From Anaerobacillus alkaliphilus (lineage in GTDB: Bacteria; Bacillota; Bacilli; Bacillales; Anaerobacillaceae), in NCBI RefSeq assembly GCF_004116265.1, contig NZ_QOUX01000037.1:1-64000 (forward strand): a stretch of DNA of 64,000 nt. Reading direction: 5' to 3'. Below the pieces are notes generated by a model that had not been told where the DNA came from, ran no database searches, and was given only the letters and a program-made list of their open reading frames with translations. A program made the translations under genes and the position numbers. This document shows, piece by piece, positions 25,821 to 35,968 of this stretch (positions within the stretch are counted from its first letter, which is position 1; the number at the start of each line of letters is the position of its first letter).

Positions 25821-26711
25821 TTGGGGTGGCTAAATTCTTTGGGAAATCATATCAACTTGATGAACAACTCGTATATCTCGGATGATCGTTTTTGTTACAT
25901 TCGAGATAATGAACAAGATTGTAAAAGTAGGAAGCTCCGAAGTTTAAATGAACGAGAAGGTAAAATTGTAAAATCAGTTGTCGATGGAACAGTATTGAGC
26001 GTACAGAAATTAGAGGATCAACGACTGGTAGATTACGCTGTTCATTTTCAGTATTTAATTAAGCAAAATAATAAGTTTCACATCGAAGAACAGATTGAGG
26101 AGAGACGTGCTATTTTTTCAGGAGAAGAGTTAATTGATGACTATAGTACCAACTCTGAAAGAGAGATGCTCTTAGAGGAATCTACTAGTTTGGAAAGAGA
26201 GAGTATGGATATAGAGACAGCAAGGTTTCAATACTCAAGACTTGAGGCCGTCCGTTATGCTGAGCGATGGTGGAATGACTATAATCCTCAATTTAAAAAG
26301 TTTGAGAACAATTGTACTAACTTTATCTCTCAATGCTTACATGCTGGTGGGGCACCAATGACAGGTTATCCAAACAAAAACAAAGGCTGGTGGTATCGAA
26401 ATAAGAATTGGAGCCTTAGTTGGTCTGTAGCTCATTCATTACGATGGTATTTAAGTGGAGCAAACTCAGGACTAAGAGCTAAAGAAGTTACTAGGCCAGA
26501 GGAATTAATGAAGGGTGATGTCATTTGCTATGATTTCAATGGTGATGGTAGATGGCAACATACCACAATTGTCGTTGCAAAGGATGGAAGTAATATGCCA
26601 TTAGTCAATGCGCAAACGACCAATAGTCGAATGAGATATTGGGATTACAAAGACTCAACTGCGTATACGTCAAAAATTAAGTACAAGTTTTTTCATATAA
26701 TTGATGGATAA
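25821..26711 (+). CDS. amidase-domain cell-wall-type hydrolase (YhbB-like)
   Basis: 296 aa; TTG at 25821 is best served by GGAGGAGG, and there are no upstream in-frame starts with an RBS. The C-terminal half (about 155-296) matches the Amidase_6 fold: catalytic Cys in FENNCTNFISQCLHAGG, Trp-rich SWSVAHSLRWYL, and catalytic His in GRWQHTTIVV. The N-terminal half is a non-conserved charged region. Amidase_6 proteins are NlpC/P60-like peptidases or amidases. No signal peptide is seen, so the site of action is unclear. In B. subtilis the equivalent yhbB lies between queG and trmL (cspR), the same as here. Confidence 0.8.
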   Translation: MGWLNSLGNHINLMNNSYISDDRFCYIRDNEQDCKSRKLRSLNEREGKIVKSVVDGTVLSVQKLEDQRLVDYAVHFQYLIKQNNKFHIEEQIEERRAIFSGEELIDDYSTNSEREMLLEESTSLERESMDIETARFQYSRLEAVRYAERWWNDYNPQFKKFENNCTNFISQCLHAGGAPMTGYPNKNKGWWYRNKNWSLSWSVAHSLRWYLSGANSGLRAKEVTRPEELMKGDVICYDFNGDGRWQHTTIVVAKDGSNMPLVNAQTTNSRMRYWDYKDSTAYTSKIKYKFFHIIDG

Positions 26712-26794
26712 TTAGAGCAGCCCCTTTTTTCACTCTATTTGGTAATGCTATAATATAGGTTAGTCGAAAAGACGATAAAAATAGAGGTGAAAAA

Positions 26795-27268
26795 ATGGGG
26801 TTACATATTGTTTTATATCAGCCAGAAATTCCTGCTAATACGGGAAATATTGCACGTACTTGTGCTGGCACAAATACTTCGCTACACTTAATACGTCCAT
26901 TAGGTTTTTCTACTGACGATAAGATGCTAAAACGAGCAGGCTGTGATTATTGGCCAAGTGTTAAAATTAGTTACTACGATTCAATTCAAGAATTATTTGA
27001 AAAGTACTCTAACGGCAATTTTTATTTTATTGAAACAGTAGGAAAGAAAAACTATGCTGATTTTGACTATAGCAATGTAGAAGAAGATCACTTTTTTGTT
27101 TTTGGAAGAGAAACAACTGGCTTACCAAAAGAGTTACTAGCAGAGAATATCGAACGCTGTTTACGAATACCACAAACAGATAAGATTAGGTCTCTGAATT
27201 TAAGTAACACAGCAGCTATACTAGTCTATGAGGCATTACGCCAACAGAACTTTCCATCATTAACATAA
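26795..27268 (+). CDS. trmL: tRNA (cytidine/uridine-34 2'-O)-methyltransferase
   Basis: 157 aa, ATG with AGAGGTGAAAAA. SPOUT (trefoil-knot) methyltransferase that modifies the wobble base of tRNA-Leu(CAA) and tRNA-Leu(TAA). Conserved motifs: PEIPANTGNIARTC near the N-terminus, FGRETTGLP in the middle and LNLSNTAAILVYEALRQ forming the C-terminal knot. Length is typical. Both target tRNAs are encoded in this window (1749 and 1977). Confidence 0.95.
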   Translation: MGLHIVLYQPEIPANTGNIARTCAGTNTSLHLIRPLGFSTDDKMLKRAGCDYWPSVKISYYDSIQELFEKYSNGNFYFIETVGKKNYADFDYSNVEEDHFFVFGRETTGLPKELLAENIERCLRIPQTDKIRSLNLSNTAAILVYEALRQQNFPSLT

Positions 27269-27282
27269 TGCTTTTGAAAATA

Positions 27283-27312
27283 ACAAAGGAGCTGACTTGT
27301 CAGCTCCTTTGT
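27283..27312. terminator. strong hairpin, likely bidirectional terminator
   Basis: Perfect 14-bp inverted repeat ACAAAGGAGCTGAC/GTCAGCTCCTTTGT separated by 2 nt. It lies between trmL and a convergent small gene. The T run is weak on both strands. Confidence 0.65.
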
Positions 27313-27320
27313 ATGTACTA

Positions 27321-27410
27321 TTAGTGACGTTTTGGTTTTTCGTTATATCCTGCAGTGAAAATAGCAGCTAGGAATGCCACACAAACACCGAAAATTAAAA
27401 ATGTTGTCAT
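27321..27410 (-). CDS. 29-aa small membrane protein
   Basis: MTTFLIFGVCVAFLAAIFTA followed by GYNEKPKRH. The ATG at 27410 has AAGGGGG at correct spacing, the stop is TAA, and the hairpin at 27283 terminates it. One transmembrane helix with a basic C-terminus. It resembles in size and style small subunits or regulatory peptides of membrane complexes, but no partner is adjacent. Function unknown. 27411-27684 has no further gene. Confidence 0.6.
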   Translation of the reverse strand: MTTFLIFGVCVAFLAAIFTAGYNEKPKRH

Positions 27411-27684
27411 AATGGAAGCCCCCTTAGAAAAATATTGTCCTAGTATTATTCTTTCATTATAAGTGATAAAGCAAACAATGTGAATGAAAAATGTTTAACT
27501 ATTTTTACTGTGATTGTATATTGTGATAAGTTTTTATTTCTTTAAAGATGTTGTTTAACTTGCGACTAAAGAGTTACTCGCTTTTATCCTAGTATTTCCA
27601 AAAGTCTCTCATTTTGTACTCTAAACTCGGGTCTAAATATATAGTATGATGGAAGAAACCATTTTTAAAGAAGGAAGGGTCTCC

Positions 27685-28242
27685 TTGAAGAACACTTATT
27701 TAACAAGTCATTTTCCCCTTATCTCGATCCTAATTTTTAGTATAACCTTTTCCCTTTACTCTGAAGGAATTATTATACAAAAGCTACATGATTTCGGAGT
27801 TTACGACGGGATGACCGAGGTGTTTTCTGATAGCGGCATTAAGTTAACGTTATTATTTTTACTTTTATTACTCTTCTTTATGGTATTTGCTGCATTAAAA
27901 CTCATTGCAGATACGATTGTTGAACTTTCGCTATTGTTTTTTTCGAGAGACCAAGAAGGGACAGAACTAACAAAAATACGCTCCGGCTCTTGGCTTTATT
28001 TAATTGGTAGTCTACTATCGCTCTTATTTTTTCAAAAGATTATCGTGATTTTGTTGATATTAGTAGCTGTAACATTTAGTTACTTCATCTATTTCGTGTA
28101 TAAGGTAAGTTCTTCATTATCGTCTATTGGACTTGTTGGTTTAATTTTCTTTCATGTCTTTTTTTGGTTTTCTTTCACACTGACTGTTTTTTATGCAACG
28201 ATTAAGCTATACAATAGTTTTGTTGCTAGTTTACCTGTTTAG
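27685..28242 (+). CDS. membrane protein, YufK/DUF5366-like
   Basis: 185 aa, TTG at 27685 with GAAGGAAGG; an upstream ATG reading (27646) lacks an RBS. Five hydrophobic helices with the internal segment ALKLIADTIVELSLLFFSRD. The start MKNTYLTSHFPL and length resemble the B. subtilis YufK family, as I recall it. No enzymatic motif. It converges with the penicillin-binding protein gene. Confidence 0.65.
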   Translation: MKNTYLTSHFPLISILIFSITFSLYSEGIIIQKLHDFGVYDGMTEVFSDSGIKLTLLFLLLLLFFMVFAALKLIADTIVELSLLFFSRDQEGTELTKIRSGSWLYLIGSLLSLLFFQKIIVILLILVAVTFSYFIYFVYKVSSSLSSIGLVGLIFFHVFFWFSFTLTVFYATIKLYNSFVASLPV

Positions 28243-28263
28243 AGTAAGTAGAAAGAGAACTAC

Positions 28264-30132
28264 TTACTCTTTCATTATGTCTCGCCAAATAAGTAAATGA
28301 GGGCTTCGGGAGTTGATTGAAGCTAAACTTTGCGGTTGGTCTTGTCCAACCCATACTCCGGTCGTGTAATTTTCAGTCAAGCCAACGAACCAAAGGTCAA
28401 AAAACTCATTGGTTGTACCTGTTTTACCTCCAATATAGGAACTAGTAAAATTTGCTTTTCTTCCTGTACCTTCAGTAACAACTTTCGTTAGCAGATTTAG
28501 CATCTTTTCGTTTACCTCACTGCTCCACACTTGTTTCGGTTTATCTTCCCATTGATATAATAGTTTTCCGTTTTGATCAACAACTTTTTGAATTCCTCGT
28601 GCGTCTTGAAATATTCCATCATTAGCAAAAGTGGTGTAAGCTTTTGTAAGCTCTAATGGACTTACCCCAAACGTAAGGCCACCTAGAGCAGCAGGTAAAC
28701 GATAGTCCTCGTCAACAGTCTTAGCAAAATTAAACTTCTCTAAATACGAGAACCCTTTTTCTACAGTTATTTCATCCAACATTCTAACGGCTGCAGTATT
28801 ATAAGAATGCTTTAGGGCTACATCGATTCGAACATTTCCATAAACGGAGCCACCATAGTTCTGTGGACAATAGCTATCTTTACAGAATGGTGCAGCACTA
28901 ATTGATTTGTTAATCGGTGAGTTAGTTTCTGCGAAATAGGGAGCAAAGACAAGTAAAGGTTTAATGGATGACCCTGGCTGACGGTATGCTTGAAAACCTC
29001 GGTGGAAATCAAACTTATTAAAGTCTTTGCCTCCGGTAATTGCAACAATCTCGTGAGTATAATGATTAATCATAACCGCAACACCTTGAATATCATTTTC
29101 CGGCAGATGTTTCTTAATGGTCTGAATGACCTGATTTTGTTTTTCGGATTGAAATCCCGTATAGATGTGGATACCGCTTTTTAATAACTGATCTACACGA
29201 AGACGCCTTTTTTCTAATAGAACACTTTTTTCTTCAGTGGTAGTAGCTAATGCAATTTCCGTATTAAATCCATCTTGTTCTCCGACTAACTGTTCAAGCT
29301 CAAAATGGATGTAAGTAATATAATCCGGAAAACGATCAACCTTTTTCGTAGGCGTTAGAGCAATCTTCTCAGACTTGGCGGTTTTAAATTGTTCTTCAGT
29401 GAGATAGTTCATCTCAAACATTTTTGTTAGAATCCATTCTTTTCGACGATGGGTATTCTCTGGACTAATCATTGGATTATAAAGTGTCGGATTGTTTGGA
29501 ATTGCTGCTAAGAAAGCAAGTTCAGAAACGGATAATTGTTTCGCTGATTTTGAGAAGTAGAAGCGACTAGCAGCCTCTATTCCATATACACCATTTTGAA
29601 AATAAATTGTGTTTGCGTAAAATTCCAGAATATCCTCTTTAGAGAATAGATTTTCTAGATGGTAAGCGTAGAGTACTTCCGTTAGTTTACGATTGTACGA
29701 ACGTTCATTGCTAAGATAGATATTTTTCACTAACTGCTGTGTAATCGTACTTCCACCTTGTTCAATTCCTTGTTTTTCGGCATTAATAAAGAGAGCTCTT
29801 GTTATACCAGCCATATCAAATCCCTTATGTGAAAAGAAATTACGATCTTCCGTAGCAATCATAGCATAAAGAAACATTTGGGGAATGTCATTGTAAGGTA
29901 CATAAATTCGATTTTCATTACTATAAACATCGGAGATAATCTCTCCGTCCTCATCATATATATAGCTATTTGAATGAAATACGAAATCTTCCTCGTAAAC
30001 ACTTTCTTTTACAATCGAGGTTATACTTTGAAATGCATTGAATTCATTTATTAGACCAATTAGGGTGAATGAAAACAAAGTTATGAACATAATTATGAGA
30101 AAAAAACCAGTGCTCTTCCGCAACAATCTCAC
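28264..30132 (-). CDS. class A penicillin-binding protein (transglycosylase/transpeptidase)
   Basis: About 622 aa with the GTG at 30132; the exact start is uncertain, as upstream and downstream GTG/TTG codons have similar weak RBSs. An N-terminal anchor helix (FFLIIMFITLFSFTLIGLI) is followed by the GT51 transglycosylase domain with ATEDRNFFSHKGFD (catalytic Glu) and GGSTITQQLVKN. The transpeptidase domain has SxxK in PGSSIKP, SxN in HSYNTA and KTG in GGKTGTT. Polymerises and crosslinks peptidoglycan at the outer membrane face. Related to B. subtilis PbpF/PbpG types; which one is unclear. Single gene. Confidence 0.93.
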   Translation of the reverse strand: MRLLRKSTGFFLIIMFITLFSFTLIGLINEFNAFQSITSIVKESVYEEDFVFHSNSYIYDEDGEIISDVYSNENRIYVPYNDIPQMFLYAMIATEDRNFFSHKGFDMAGITRALFINAEKQGIEQGGSTITQQLVKNIYLSNERSYNRKLTEVLYAYHLENLFSKEDILEFYANTIYFQNGVYGIEAASRFYFSKSAKQLSVSELAFLAAIPNNPTLYNPMISPENTHRRKEWILTKMFEMNYLTEEQFKTAKSEKIALTPTKKVDRFPDYITYIHFELEQLVGEQDGFNTEIALATTTEEKSVLLEKRRLRVDQLLKSGIHIYTGFQSEKQNQVIQTIKKHLPENDIQGVAVMINHYTHEIVAITGGKDFNKFDFHRGFQAYRQPGSSIKPLLVFAPYFAETNSPINKSISAAPFCKDSYCPQNYGGSVYGNVRIDVALKHSYNTAAVRMLDEITVEKGFSYLEKFNFAKTVDEDYRLPAALGGLTFGVSPLELTKAYTTFANDGIFQDARGIQKVVDQNGKLLYQWEDKPKQVWSSEVNEKMLNLLTKVVTEGTGRKANFTSSYIGGKTGTTNEFFDLWFVGLTENYTTGVWVGQDQPQSLASINSRSPHLLIWRDIMKE

Positions 30133-30363
30133 TCTTTCATCATATAATAATCTCACTACTGGGCAGTCGCACAAGACAACCTGCTAGTACGAGTATTTAT
30201 TTATTGTTATTTAATTATGAAATCTCTTTAATTGTAGCACCTAGTACGTGTAATGGGTCATTTTTTTCAGAGGAAACTACTGTCAAACGCATGAACAAGT
30301 CAACTTCGGCATAGTATGTATCAAGAACTTACATTTAAGGCATCTAGAATTGGGAGGGATATG

Positions 30364-32259
30364 ATGAGTATCTTAAATAGACTGAAAGAGTTTCGAGAAG
30401 AAGAGAAACGTTTATTGTGGGAAGGTACTTTCGGTGAATATTTAGAAATTCTTAAGGCGAGACCAGAGGTTGCTCAGACTGCACATTCACGTGTTTATAA
30501 CATGATTAAAGATGCTGGTGTTGAAGAAATTGACGGTAAAAGGCAGTATAAGTTTTTTAGTGACCAAATATACGGTCTTGAAGAATCGGTTGAAAAGTTA
30601 GTTGAAGAGTACTTTCATTCAGCAGCCAAGAGATTAGATGTAAGGAAACGTATCTTATTGCTCATGGGACCTGTAAGTGGGGGTAAGTCAACAATTGTAT
30701 CAATGTTAAAACGTGGGTTGGAAAAGTATTCAAGAACAGATAGTGGTGCGATATACGCTATTAAAGGTTGCCCAATGCATGAGGATCCTCTTCATTTAAT
30801 CCCTCTCCATTTACGGGACGAATTTTATCAAGAGTATGGTATAAAAATTGAAGGAAACTTATCACCTTTAAATGTGATGCGCTTAGAGAAGGAATACGAT
30901 GGATGTATTGAAGATGTTGTGGTTGAACGAATTCTGTTGTCTGAAGATAAAAGGGTAGGGATTGGAACATTTAGTCCATCTGACCCTAAATCCCAGGATA
31001 TTGCCGATCTAACAGGAAGCATTGACTTTTCGACGATTGCAGAGTTTGGTTCAGAGTCGGATCCAAGAGCTTACCGCTTCGATGGTGAATTAAATAAGGC
31101 GAACCGTGGACTAATGGAATTCCAAGAAATGTTAAAATGTGATGAGAAGTTTTTATGGCATTTACTATCGTTAACCCAAGAAGGGAACTTTAAGGCTGGT
31201 AGGTTTGCACTTATCTCAGCAGATGAAATGATTGTTGCTCATACAAATGAAGCAGAATATAAGTCATTTATTTCTAACAAGAAAAACGAGGCGCTACATT
31301 CGAGAATGATTGTTATGCCAATTCCTTACAATCTTAGAGTCTCTGAGGAAGAAAAAATATACCGCAAGATGATTAAAGATAGTGATATTGCCGATGTTCA
31401 TATAGCACCACATGCATTAAGGGTTGCAGCTATTTTTACAATCCTAACTAGATTAAAAGACTCTAAGAAACAAGGCGTCGATATTTTGAAGAAGATGAAG
31501 TTGTATGATGGAGAAACTGTCGAAGGGTTCAATTCTCAAGATGTTGAAGAAATGAAGAAGGAATATCAGGATGAAGGCATGACAGGAATCGACCCACGTT
31601 ATGTCATAAATCGTATTTCCTCGGCAATAATTCGTAAAGAACTGACATCAATCAATGCTCTTGACGTATTACGTTCGATAAAAGAAGGTTTAGATCAACA
31701 TGCTTCGATATCTAAAGAGGATCGTGAACGCTATATCAATTTCATTTCAGTTGCACGTAAGGAATACGATGAAATTGCCAAGAAAGAAGTTCAAAAAGCC
31801 TTTGTTTATTCGTACGAAGAGTCTGCGAAGACACTTATGGATAACTATTTAGATAATGTTGAAGCATACTGCAATAAAAATAAACTTCGCGATCCACTAA
31901 CTGGTGAAGAGTTAAATCCAGACGAAAAGTTAATGCGTTCGATCGAGGAGCAGATTGGAATTTCAGAAAATGCGAAGAAAGCTTTCCGTGAAGAAATTCT
32001 TATCCGTATTTCTGCTTATGCTCGTAAAGGAAAACGCTTTGATTATAACTCTCACGAGAGATTACGTGAAGCAATTCAGAAAAAACTATTTGCTGACCTT
32101 AAAGATATTGTTAAAATTACAACGTCATCTACCACTCCAGATGAAAATCAATTGAAAAAGGTTAACGAAGTAATTGCGAGATTGATTGATGAGCATGGCT
32201 ATAACTCTGTTTCAGCAAATGAATTACTGCGCTATGTAGGAAGTTTACTAAATCGATAA
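30364..32259 (+). CDS. prkA: PrkA AAA+ ATPase / serine protein kinase
   Basis: 631 aa from the ATG at 30364 after GGGAGGGAT (a second ATG directly before, at 30361, is possible). This equals the B. subtilis PrkA length. The N-terminal AAA domain has Walker A GPVSGGKST. The C-terminal PrkA domain holds the region related to eukaryotic kinases. PrkA is known for a role in sporulation, and recent work describes ATP-dependent protease activity; both are family knowledge. yhbH lies two genes downstream. A terminator follows at 32262. Confidence 0.95.
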   Translation: MSILNRLKEFREEEKRLLWEGTFGEYLEILKARPEVAQTAHSRVYNMIKDAGVEEIDGKRQYKFFSDQIYGLEESVEKLVEEYFHSAAKRLDVRKRILLLMGPVSGGKSTIVSMLKRGLEKYSRTDSGAIYAIKGCPMHEDPLHLIPLHLRDEFYQEYGIKIEGNLSPLNVMRLEKEYDGCIEDVVVERILLSEDKRVGIGTFSPSDPKSQDIADLTGSIDFSTIAEFGSESDPRAYRFDGELNKANRGLMEFQEMLKCDEKFLWHLLSLTQEGNFKAGRFALISADEMIVAHTNEAEYKSFISNKKNEALHSRMIVMPIPYNLRVSEEEKIYRKMIKDSDIADVHIAPHALRVAAIFTILTRLKDSKKQGVDILKKMKLYDGETVEGFNSQDVEEMKKEYQDEGMTGIDPRYVINRISSAIIRKELTSINALDVLRSIKEGLDQHASISKEDRERYINFISVARKEYDEIAKKEVQKAFVYSYEESAKTLMDNYLDNVEAYCNKNKLRDPLTGEELNPDEKLMRSIEEQIGISENAKKAFREEILIRISAYARKGKRFDYNSHERLREAIQKKLFADLKDIVKITTSSTTPDENQLKKVNEVIARLIDEHGYNSVSANELLRYVGSLLNR

Positions 32260-32261
32260 AT

Positions 32262-32304
32262 AAAAAAAACGGCTTTTCCTCACTAGGGGAAATAGCCGTT
32301 TTTT
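32262..32304 (+). terminator. terminator of prkA
   Basis: Long imperfect stem AAAAAACGGCTTTTCC / GGGAAATAGCCGTTTTTT. Confidence 0.85.
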
Positions 32305-32370
32305 GTATGGTTTTACCTTCAGATGGGAAAGTATAAAAGGTTGTAACTTTGAATGAAGGAAGGTAGCGGT

Positions 32371-33606
32371 ATGAAAAAGCTTGTTTTCATATTTTTATTA
32401 TCGATTTTATTAACAATCCCGATACATCCAATTGTCGAAGCTACTTCATCTATAAATGTAGCGTTTGTACGTGAGAATGATCTATGGTTGAAAGTTGGAC
32501 AACATGAAAAACAGATCACGAACGGTGAGTTTATCCGTAATCTCAAATGGTCTTATGATGGTGGCTGGCTTGCATTTTCAAAAGGGAAGGAAGAGGACGA
32601 GCTCTGGGTCTACCAACTTGAAAATGAAGAAATGTTTCAAATTATAGATAATACTCAAGCGTTTCAATGGTCTCCCAAAGAACATAAGCTTGCATTTCTT
32701 ACAAATGGAGTCTTAAGTGTTTCAGACGTGAATAAAAAGGATGAAACAAAAATTGAAAATGTTGCAAAAGGTGTCGGGAATTTTTCATGGCAACCTCACG
32801 GGCGAGGTTTTCTCATATCTTCGGTAGCCAACTTATTACCAACTGGCTGGACAGGTGTTGAATTGTTTACTGTTCCTGTGGATGCGAAGCTAGATCCAAA
32901 ACGAATTAAACATTTTTATACACTACCTAATGAGTCTGATGAATTTTTCGCGGTAACGACAAGCCCTTTTAAGTGGTCAAACGATGGTAGTTGGATTTCG
33001 TTTATTGGAATGCCGACAGCATCTCTGTCGATGGATATGAATACTCTTTGTGTCATTGCAGCAGATGGAAAAGCATTTCAGCAATTAGGGAAGATGTTAT
33101 ATTTTGATGATTGGTTTAAGTGGTCACCGCGATCAAATCGTCTTGCCTTTATTGAGGGGGAAGGAAGGTTTGCGGTAAAGAATAAGCACTTAATGATGAA
33201 TGAATTTCCGGTTCACCAAGGAATATCTTTAACACCAGAAGGATTTGTAGAAAAAGGGTTCACTTGGATTGACGGAGTTCAAATTGTCGTTTCCCGTGCA
33301 AAGGAGTCTGAATGGTCCAATGATCCTACAGAAAGACCGAAGCCAAGTTTATATCATGTAAATCTTCTTACCCATCAGCAGGTTGAGTTGACTTCTCCTG
33401 GGAAACAAAAAGGCGACTACATGCCACTTTATTTAACTGACCTAGGTAAGTTAGCTTGGGTACAGTCCGATGAAACATATTTCGGAAACATTTATTTGAG
33501 TGATATAGATGGAACGAACCAAGAACTATACGTTGAGAGAGTGGGAGATGGCAACTTATACGAGGATTCTTTTGGCTGGAGTAAGGTAATTAGCTTTTAT
33601 CAGTAA
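32371..33606 (+). CDS. exported beta-propeller (TolB/PD40-like) protein
   Basis: 411 aa; the ATG at 32371 follows GGAAGG. Signal peptide 1-27 (KKLVFIFLLSILLTIPIH then VEA cleavage). The body has repeated blades with WSYDGGWLAFSKG, WSPKEHKLAFL, WSNDGSWISFIG and WSPRSNRLAFIE, the W-S-x-D/R-x-x-x-L-A-F pattern of PD40/TolB-type propellers. Probably secreted or surface associated; the ligand is unknown. It sits between prkA and signal peptidase I, but nothing shows a sporulation role. Confidence 0.8.
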   Translation: MKKLVFIFLLSILLTIPIHPIVEATSSINVAFVRENDLWLKVGQHEKQITNGEFIRNLKWSYDGGWLAFSKGKEEDELWVYQLENEEMFQIIDNTQAFQWSPKEHKLAFLTNGVLSVSDVNKKDETKIENVAKGVGNFSWQPHGRGFLISSVANLLPTGWTGVELFTVPVDAKLDPKRIKHFYTLPNESDEFFAVTTSPFKWSNDGSWISFIGMPTASLSMDMNTLCVIAADGKAFQQLGKMLYFDDWFKWSPRSNRLAFIEGEGRFAVKNKHLMMNEFPVHQGISLTPEGFVEKGFTWIDGVQIVVSRAKESEWSNDPTERPKPSLYHVNLLTHQQVELTSPGKQKGDYMPLYLTDLGKLAWVQSDETYFGNIYLSDIDGTNQELYVERVGDGNLYEDSFGWSKVISFYQ

Positions 33607-33779
33607 ATTTGTTTGAATTGTGTAAAACATATAAATATTTTTAGAAAATTTAGTCATCTTTCCATTGAAGATAGTTTAAAATAATATTAACTGGAAAAAA
33701 TGAGCATATGATTTGTTTTTAACATCCAAATGGTGATAAATTTTAATTAGAATTATTACAAAGTGGGGGGTGGACCTAG

Positions 33780-34367
33780 ATGGAGCTAAATCAAGAACTT
33801 GAAAATGAAGAAAGAAAGAAAAGGATTAAAAGAGAAATAGTAAGTTGGGTGAAGACCCTCGCAGTTGTGTTAGTAATCGTTGTAGCAATTAGAGCTTTCT
33901 TGTTTACTAACTACATTGTTTATGGGTCATCGATGATGCCTACGATTCAAGACAGAGAAAGAGTGATTATTAATAAGATTGGTTATGATGTAGGTTCACC
34001 TAAGAGATTTGACATGATTGTCTTTCATGCCACGGAAACCACTGATTACATTAAGAGAATTATTGGTCTCCCAGGTGATACAATTGAATTTAGGGATGAC
34101 ACTCTATATGTAAATGGTGAAATGATCGAAGAGACTTATTTAAGTGAGATTAAAACAAATTTTCGGACCAGACCATATACCGATGACTTTACTTTAGAAT
34201 GGTTGACTGGTGAGCAAACAGTACCTGATAATCATATATTTGTATTAGGAGACAATCGTCCGAATAGTATTGACAGCCGTCATATTGGTTTTATCCCCTT
34301 TGATAAAATAGTTGGAAAAGCAGATATTGCATACTGGCCAATTAAAGACTTACGGTTATTGAAGTAG
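33780..34367 (+). CDS. lepB: type I signal peptidase
   Basis: 195 aa, ATG after GGGGGGTGG. One N-terminal membrane helix (about 22-44), then the catalytic Ser in YGSSMMPT (Ser51) and the Lys in DYIKRIIGLPGD (Lys92). Box D is GDNRPNSIDSRHIG. This Ser-Lys dyad enzyme removes signal peptides from exported proteins. The size and single anchor fit Bacillus Sip proteins (SipS/SipT/SipV); bacilli carry several paralogues, and which one this is cannot be settled. Confidence 0.95.
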   Translation: MELNQELENEERKKRIKREIVSWVKTLAVVLVIVVAIRAFLFTNYIVYGSSMMPTIQDRERVIINKIGYDVGSPKRFDMIVFHATETTDYIKRIIGLPGDTIEFRDDTLYVNGEMIEETYLSEIKTNFRTRPYTDDFTLEWLTGEQTVPDNHIFVLGDNRPNSIDSRHIGFIPFDKIVGKADIAYWPIKDLRLLK

Positions 34368-34395
34368 ACCGCACAATGTGCGGTCTACTTTTTTA
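34364..34395 (+). terminator. terminator of the signal peptidase gene
   Basis: 11-bp stem GTAGACCGCAC/GTGCGGTCTAC overlapping the stop codon, followed by a T run. The following 343 nt (34396-34738) contain no gene and should hold the yhbH promoter; no sporulation-sigma site could be assigned with confidence. Confidence 0.9.
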
Positions 34396-34738
34396 TGTTT
34401 TATATTTGGTATGTAACCAAACTTGTCCTAATTTTCTTGTTTTTAAAAATCTTTGATTTTCTCATAATATGTTGCATGTCCAAACACACGATTGAATAAA
34501 TATTAGAATTTTTTGTCAACTCTAGTTAGTCTCTGCATAGGATAGAGTAAATAATATATTTTCCTTTGAAGTCGTGATAGATAATCATACGTCACACATT
34601 CGTCGAATTATTTATATGCGAGTAATTGAAAAAAAGTGATTAAAAAAAAGAAAATATTTTTTGACAAGAAATGTGAGTACCATCGTGTTGTTGTTTTATC
34701 AAAAAAATAATAAAACAATATTGAGGAGGGGATTACGG

Positions 34739-35905
34739 ATGAAAGGCAGTAATGACAAAAATTATGTTGTCTCTCAAGAGAATTGGACCCTCCACCGTAA
34801 GGGCTATCAGGATCAGCAGAGACACCAAGAAAAAGTTCAGGATGCGATTAAAAGCAATTTGCCTGACCTAGTGAGTGAAGAAAATATTATCATGTCCAAC
34901 GGTCGAGACGTCATTAAAATCCCAATTAGATCTCTAGATGAATACAAAATTAAATATAATTATGATAAGAATAAACACGTTGGCCAAGGAACTGGAGAAA
35001 GTGAAGTAGGAGATGTTGTAGCAAGAGATGGTAATGCTGAACAGCAAGGTCCTGGTAAAGGCCAAGGCGCAGGAGATCAAGCTGGTGAAGATTATTATGA
35101 AGCTCAGGTATCAATTTTAGAGCTTGAAAACTTACTTTTCAAAGAATTAGAGCTACCAAATTTAAAACAAAAAGAACAAGATAATATCATCGTTGAAGAT
35201 ATTGAATTTAATGATATTCGTAAAAAAGGTTTAATGGGGAACGTCGACAAAAAGCGTACAATCTTAACAGCCCTTAAACGAAATGCGATGGATGGAAAGC
35301 CTAGAATAGCTCCTATCCATAATGACGACTTGCGATTTAAAACATGGAACGAAATCGTCAAACCTGAATCAAAAGCAGTCGTATTAGCGATGATGGATAC
35401 GTCCGGTTCCATGGGCAAATGGGAGAAATATATGGCACGCTCATTTTTCTTCTGGATGACCCGCTTTCTAAGAACAAGATATGAGACGGTTGACATTGAA
35501 TTCATTGCACACCATACAGAAGCTAAAGTAGTAACCGAAGAAGACTTCTTCTCAAAAGGAGAAAGCGGTGGAACGATATGCTCAAGCGCCTACCGAAAAG
35601 CATTAGAACTAATTGATGGTAAATATAATCCTACTCGTTATAATATTTATCCATTCCATTTCTCTGATGGAGATAACTTAACCTCTGACAATGCGCGTTG
35701 CCTAAAGCTCGTAAACGAGCTAATGGAAGTATCCAGTATGTTTGGGTATGGAGAGGTGAACCAATACAACCGTCATAGTACACTTATGAATGCCTACAAA
35801 AATATCTCTGACGAACGCTTCCGCCATTATATTTTAAAAGAAAAAGGCGATGTGTACCGAGCATTGAAGAGCTTCTTTAAGAAGGAAGAGGGAACGTTGG
35901 TTTAA
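34739..35905 (+). CDS. yhbH: sporulation protein YhbH (DUF444, VWA-like)
   Basis: 388 aa; ATG at 34739 after GAGGAGGGG. Most of the protein is the DUF444 family. The C-terminal half has a von Willebrand A/MIDAS-like site with [11 protein letters not shown]; the N-terminal half has a Gly/Gln-rich linker. YhbH is needed for efficient sporulation in B. subtilis and occurs with prkA (in enterobacteria as YeaH with YeaG). Its 3' end (35869-35904) is repeated at 41949-41984, after the iron-uptake block. Confidence 0.94.
   Translation: MKGSNDKNYVVSQENWTLHRKGYQDQQRHQEKVQDAIKSNLPDLVSEENIIMSNGRDVIKIPIRSLDEYKIKYNYDKNKHVGQGTGESEVGDVVARDGNAEQQGPGKGQGAGDQAGEDYYEAQVSILELENLLFKELELPNLKQKEQDNIIVEDIEFNDIRKKGLMGNVDKKRTILTALKRNAMDGKPRIAPIHNDDLRFKTWNEIVKPESKAVVLAMMDTSGSMGKWEKYMARSFFFWMTRFLRTRYETVDIEFIAHHTEAKVVTEEDFFSKGESGGTICSSAYRKALELIDGKYNPTRYNIYPFHFSDGDNLTSDNARCLKLVNELMEVSSMFGYGEVNQYNRHSTLMNAYKNISDERFRHYILKEKGDVYRALKSFFKKEEGTLV
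35869..35904 (+). repeat. direct repeat, copy 1 (3' end of yhbH)
   Basis: 36 bp ending AGGGAACGTTGGTTTA; 32 of 36 positions match 41949-41984 without gaps. It codes for the last residues of YhbH. Confidence 0.8.
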
Positions 35906-35913
35906 AAAAAGAT

Positions 35914-35957
35914 AAATCCTTACTAACAGTTGATTGCTGGGAGTAAGGATTTTTTTT
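35914..35957 (+). terminator. terminator of yhbH
   Basis: 11-bp stem AAATCCTTACT/AGTAAGGATTT with a T run. It resembles in outline the terminator at 41998. Confidence 0.85.
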
Positions 35958-35968
35958 GTATACGACTT

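Noticed and set aside
34500-34738. Sporulation-sigma promoter for yhbH
   Set aside because: Several partial matches in AT-rich DNA, none with both elements at correct spacing.
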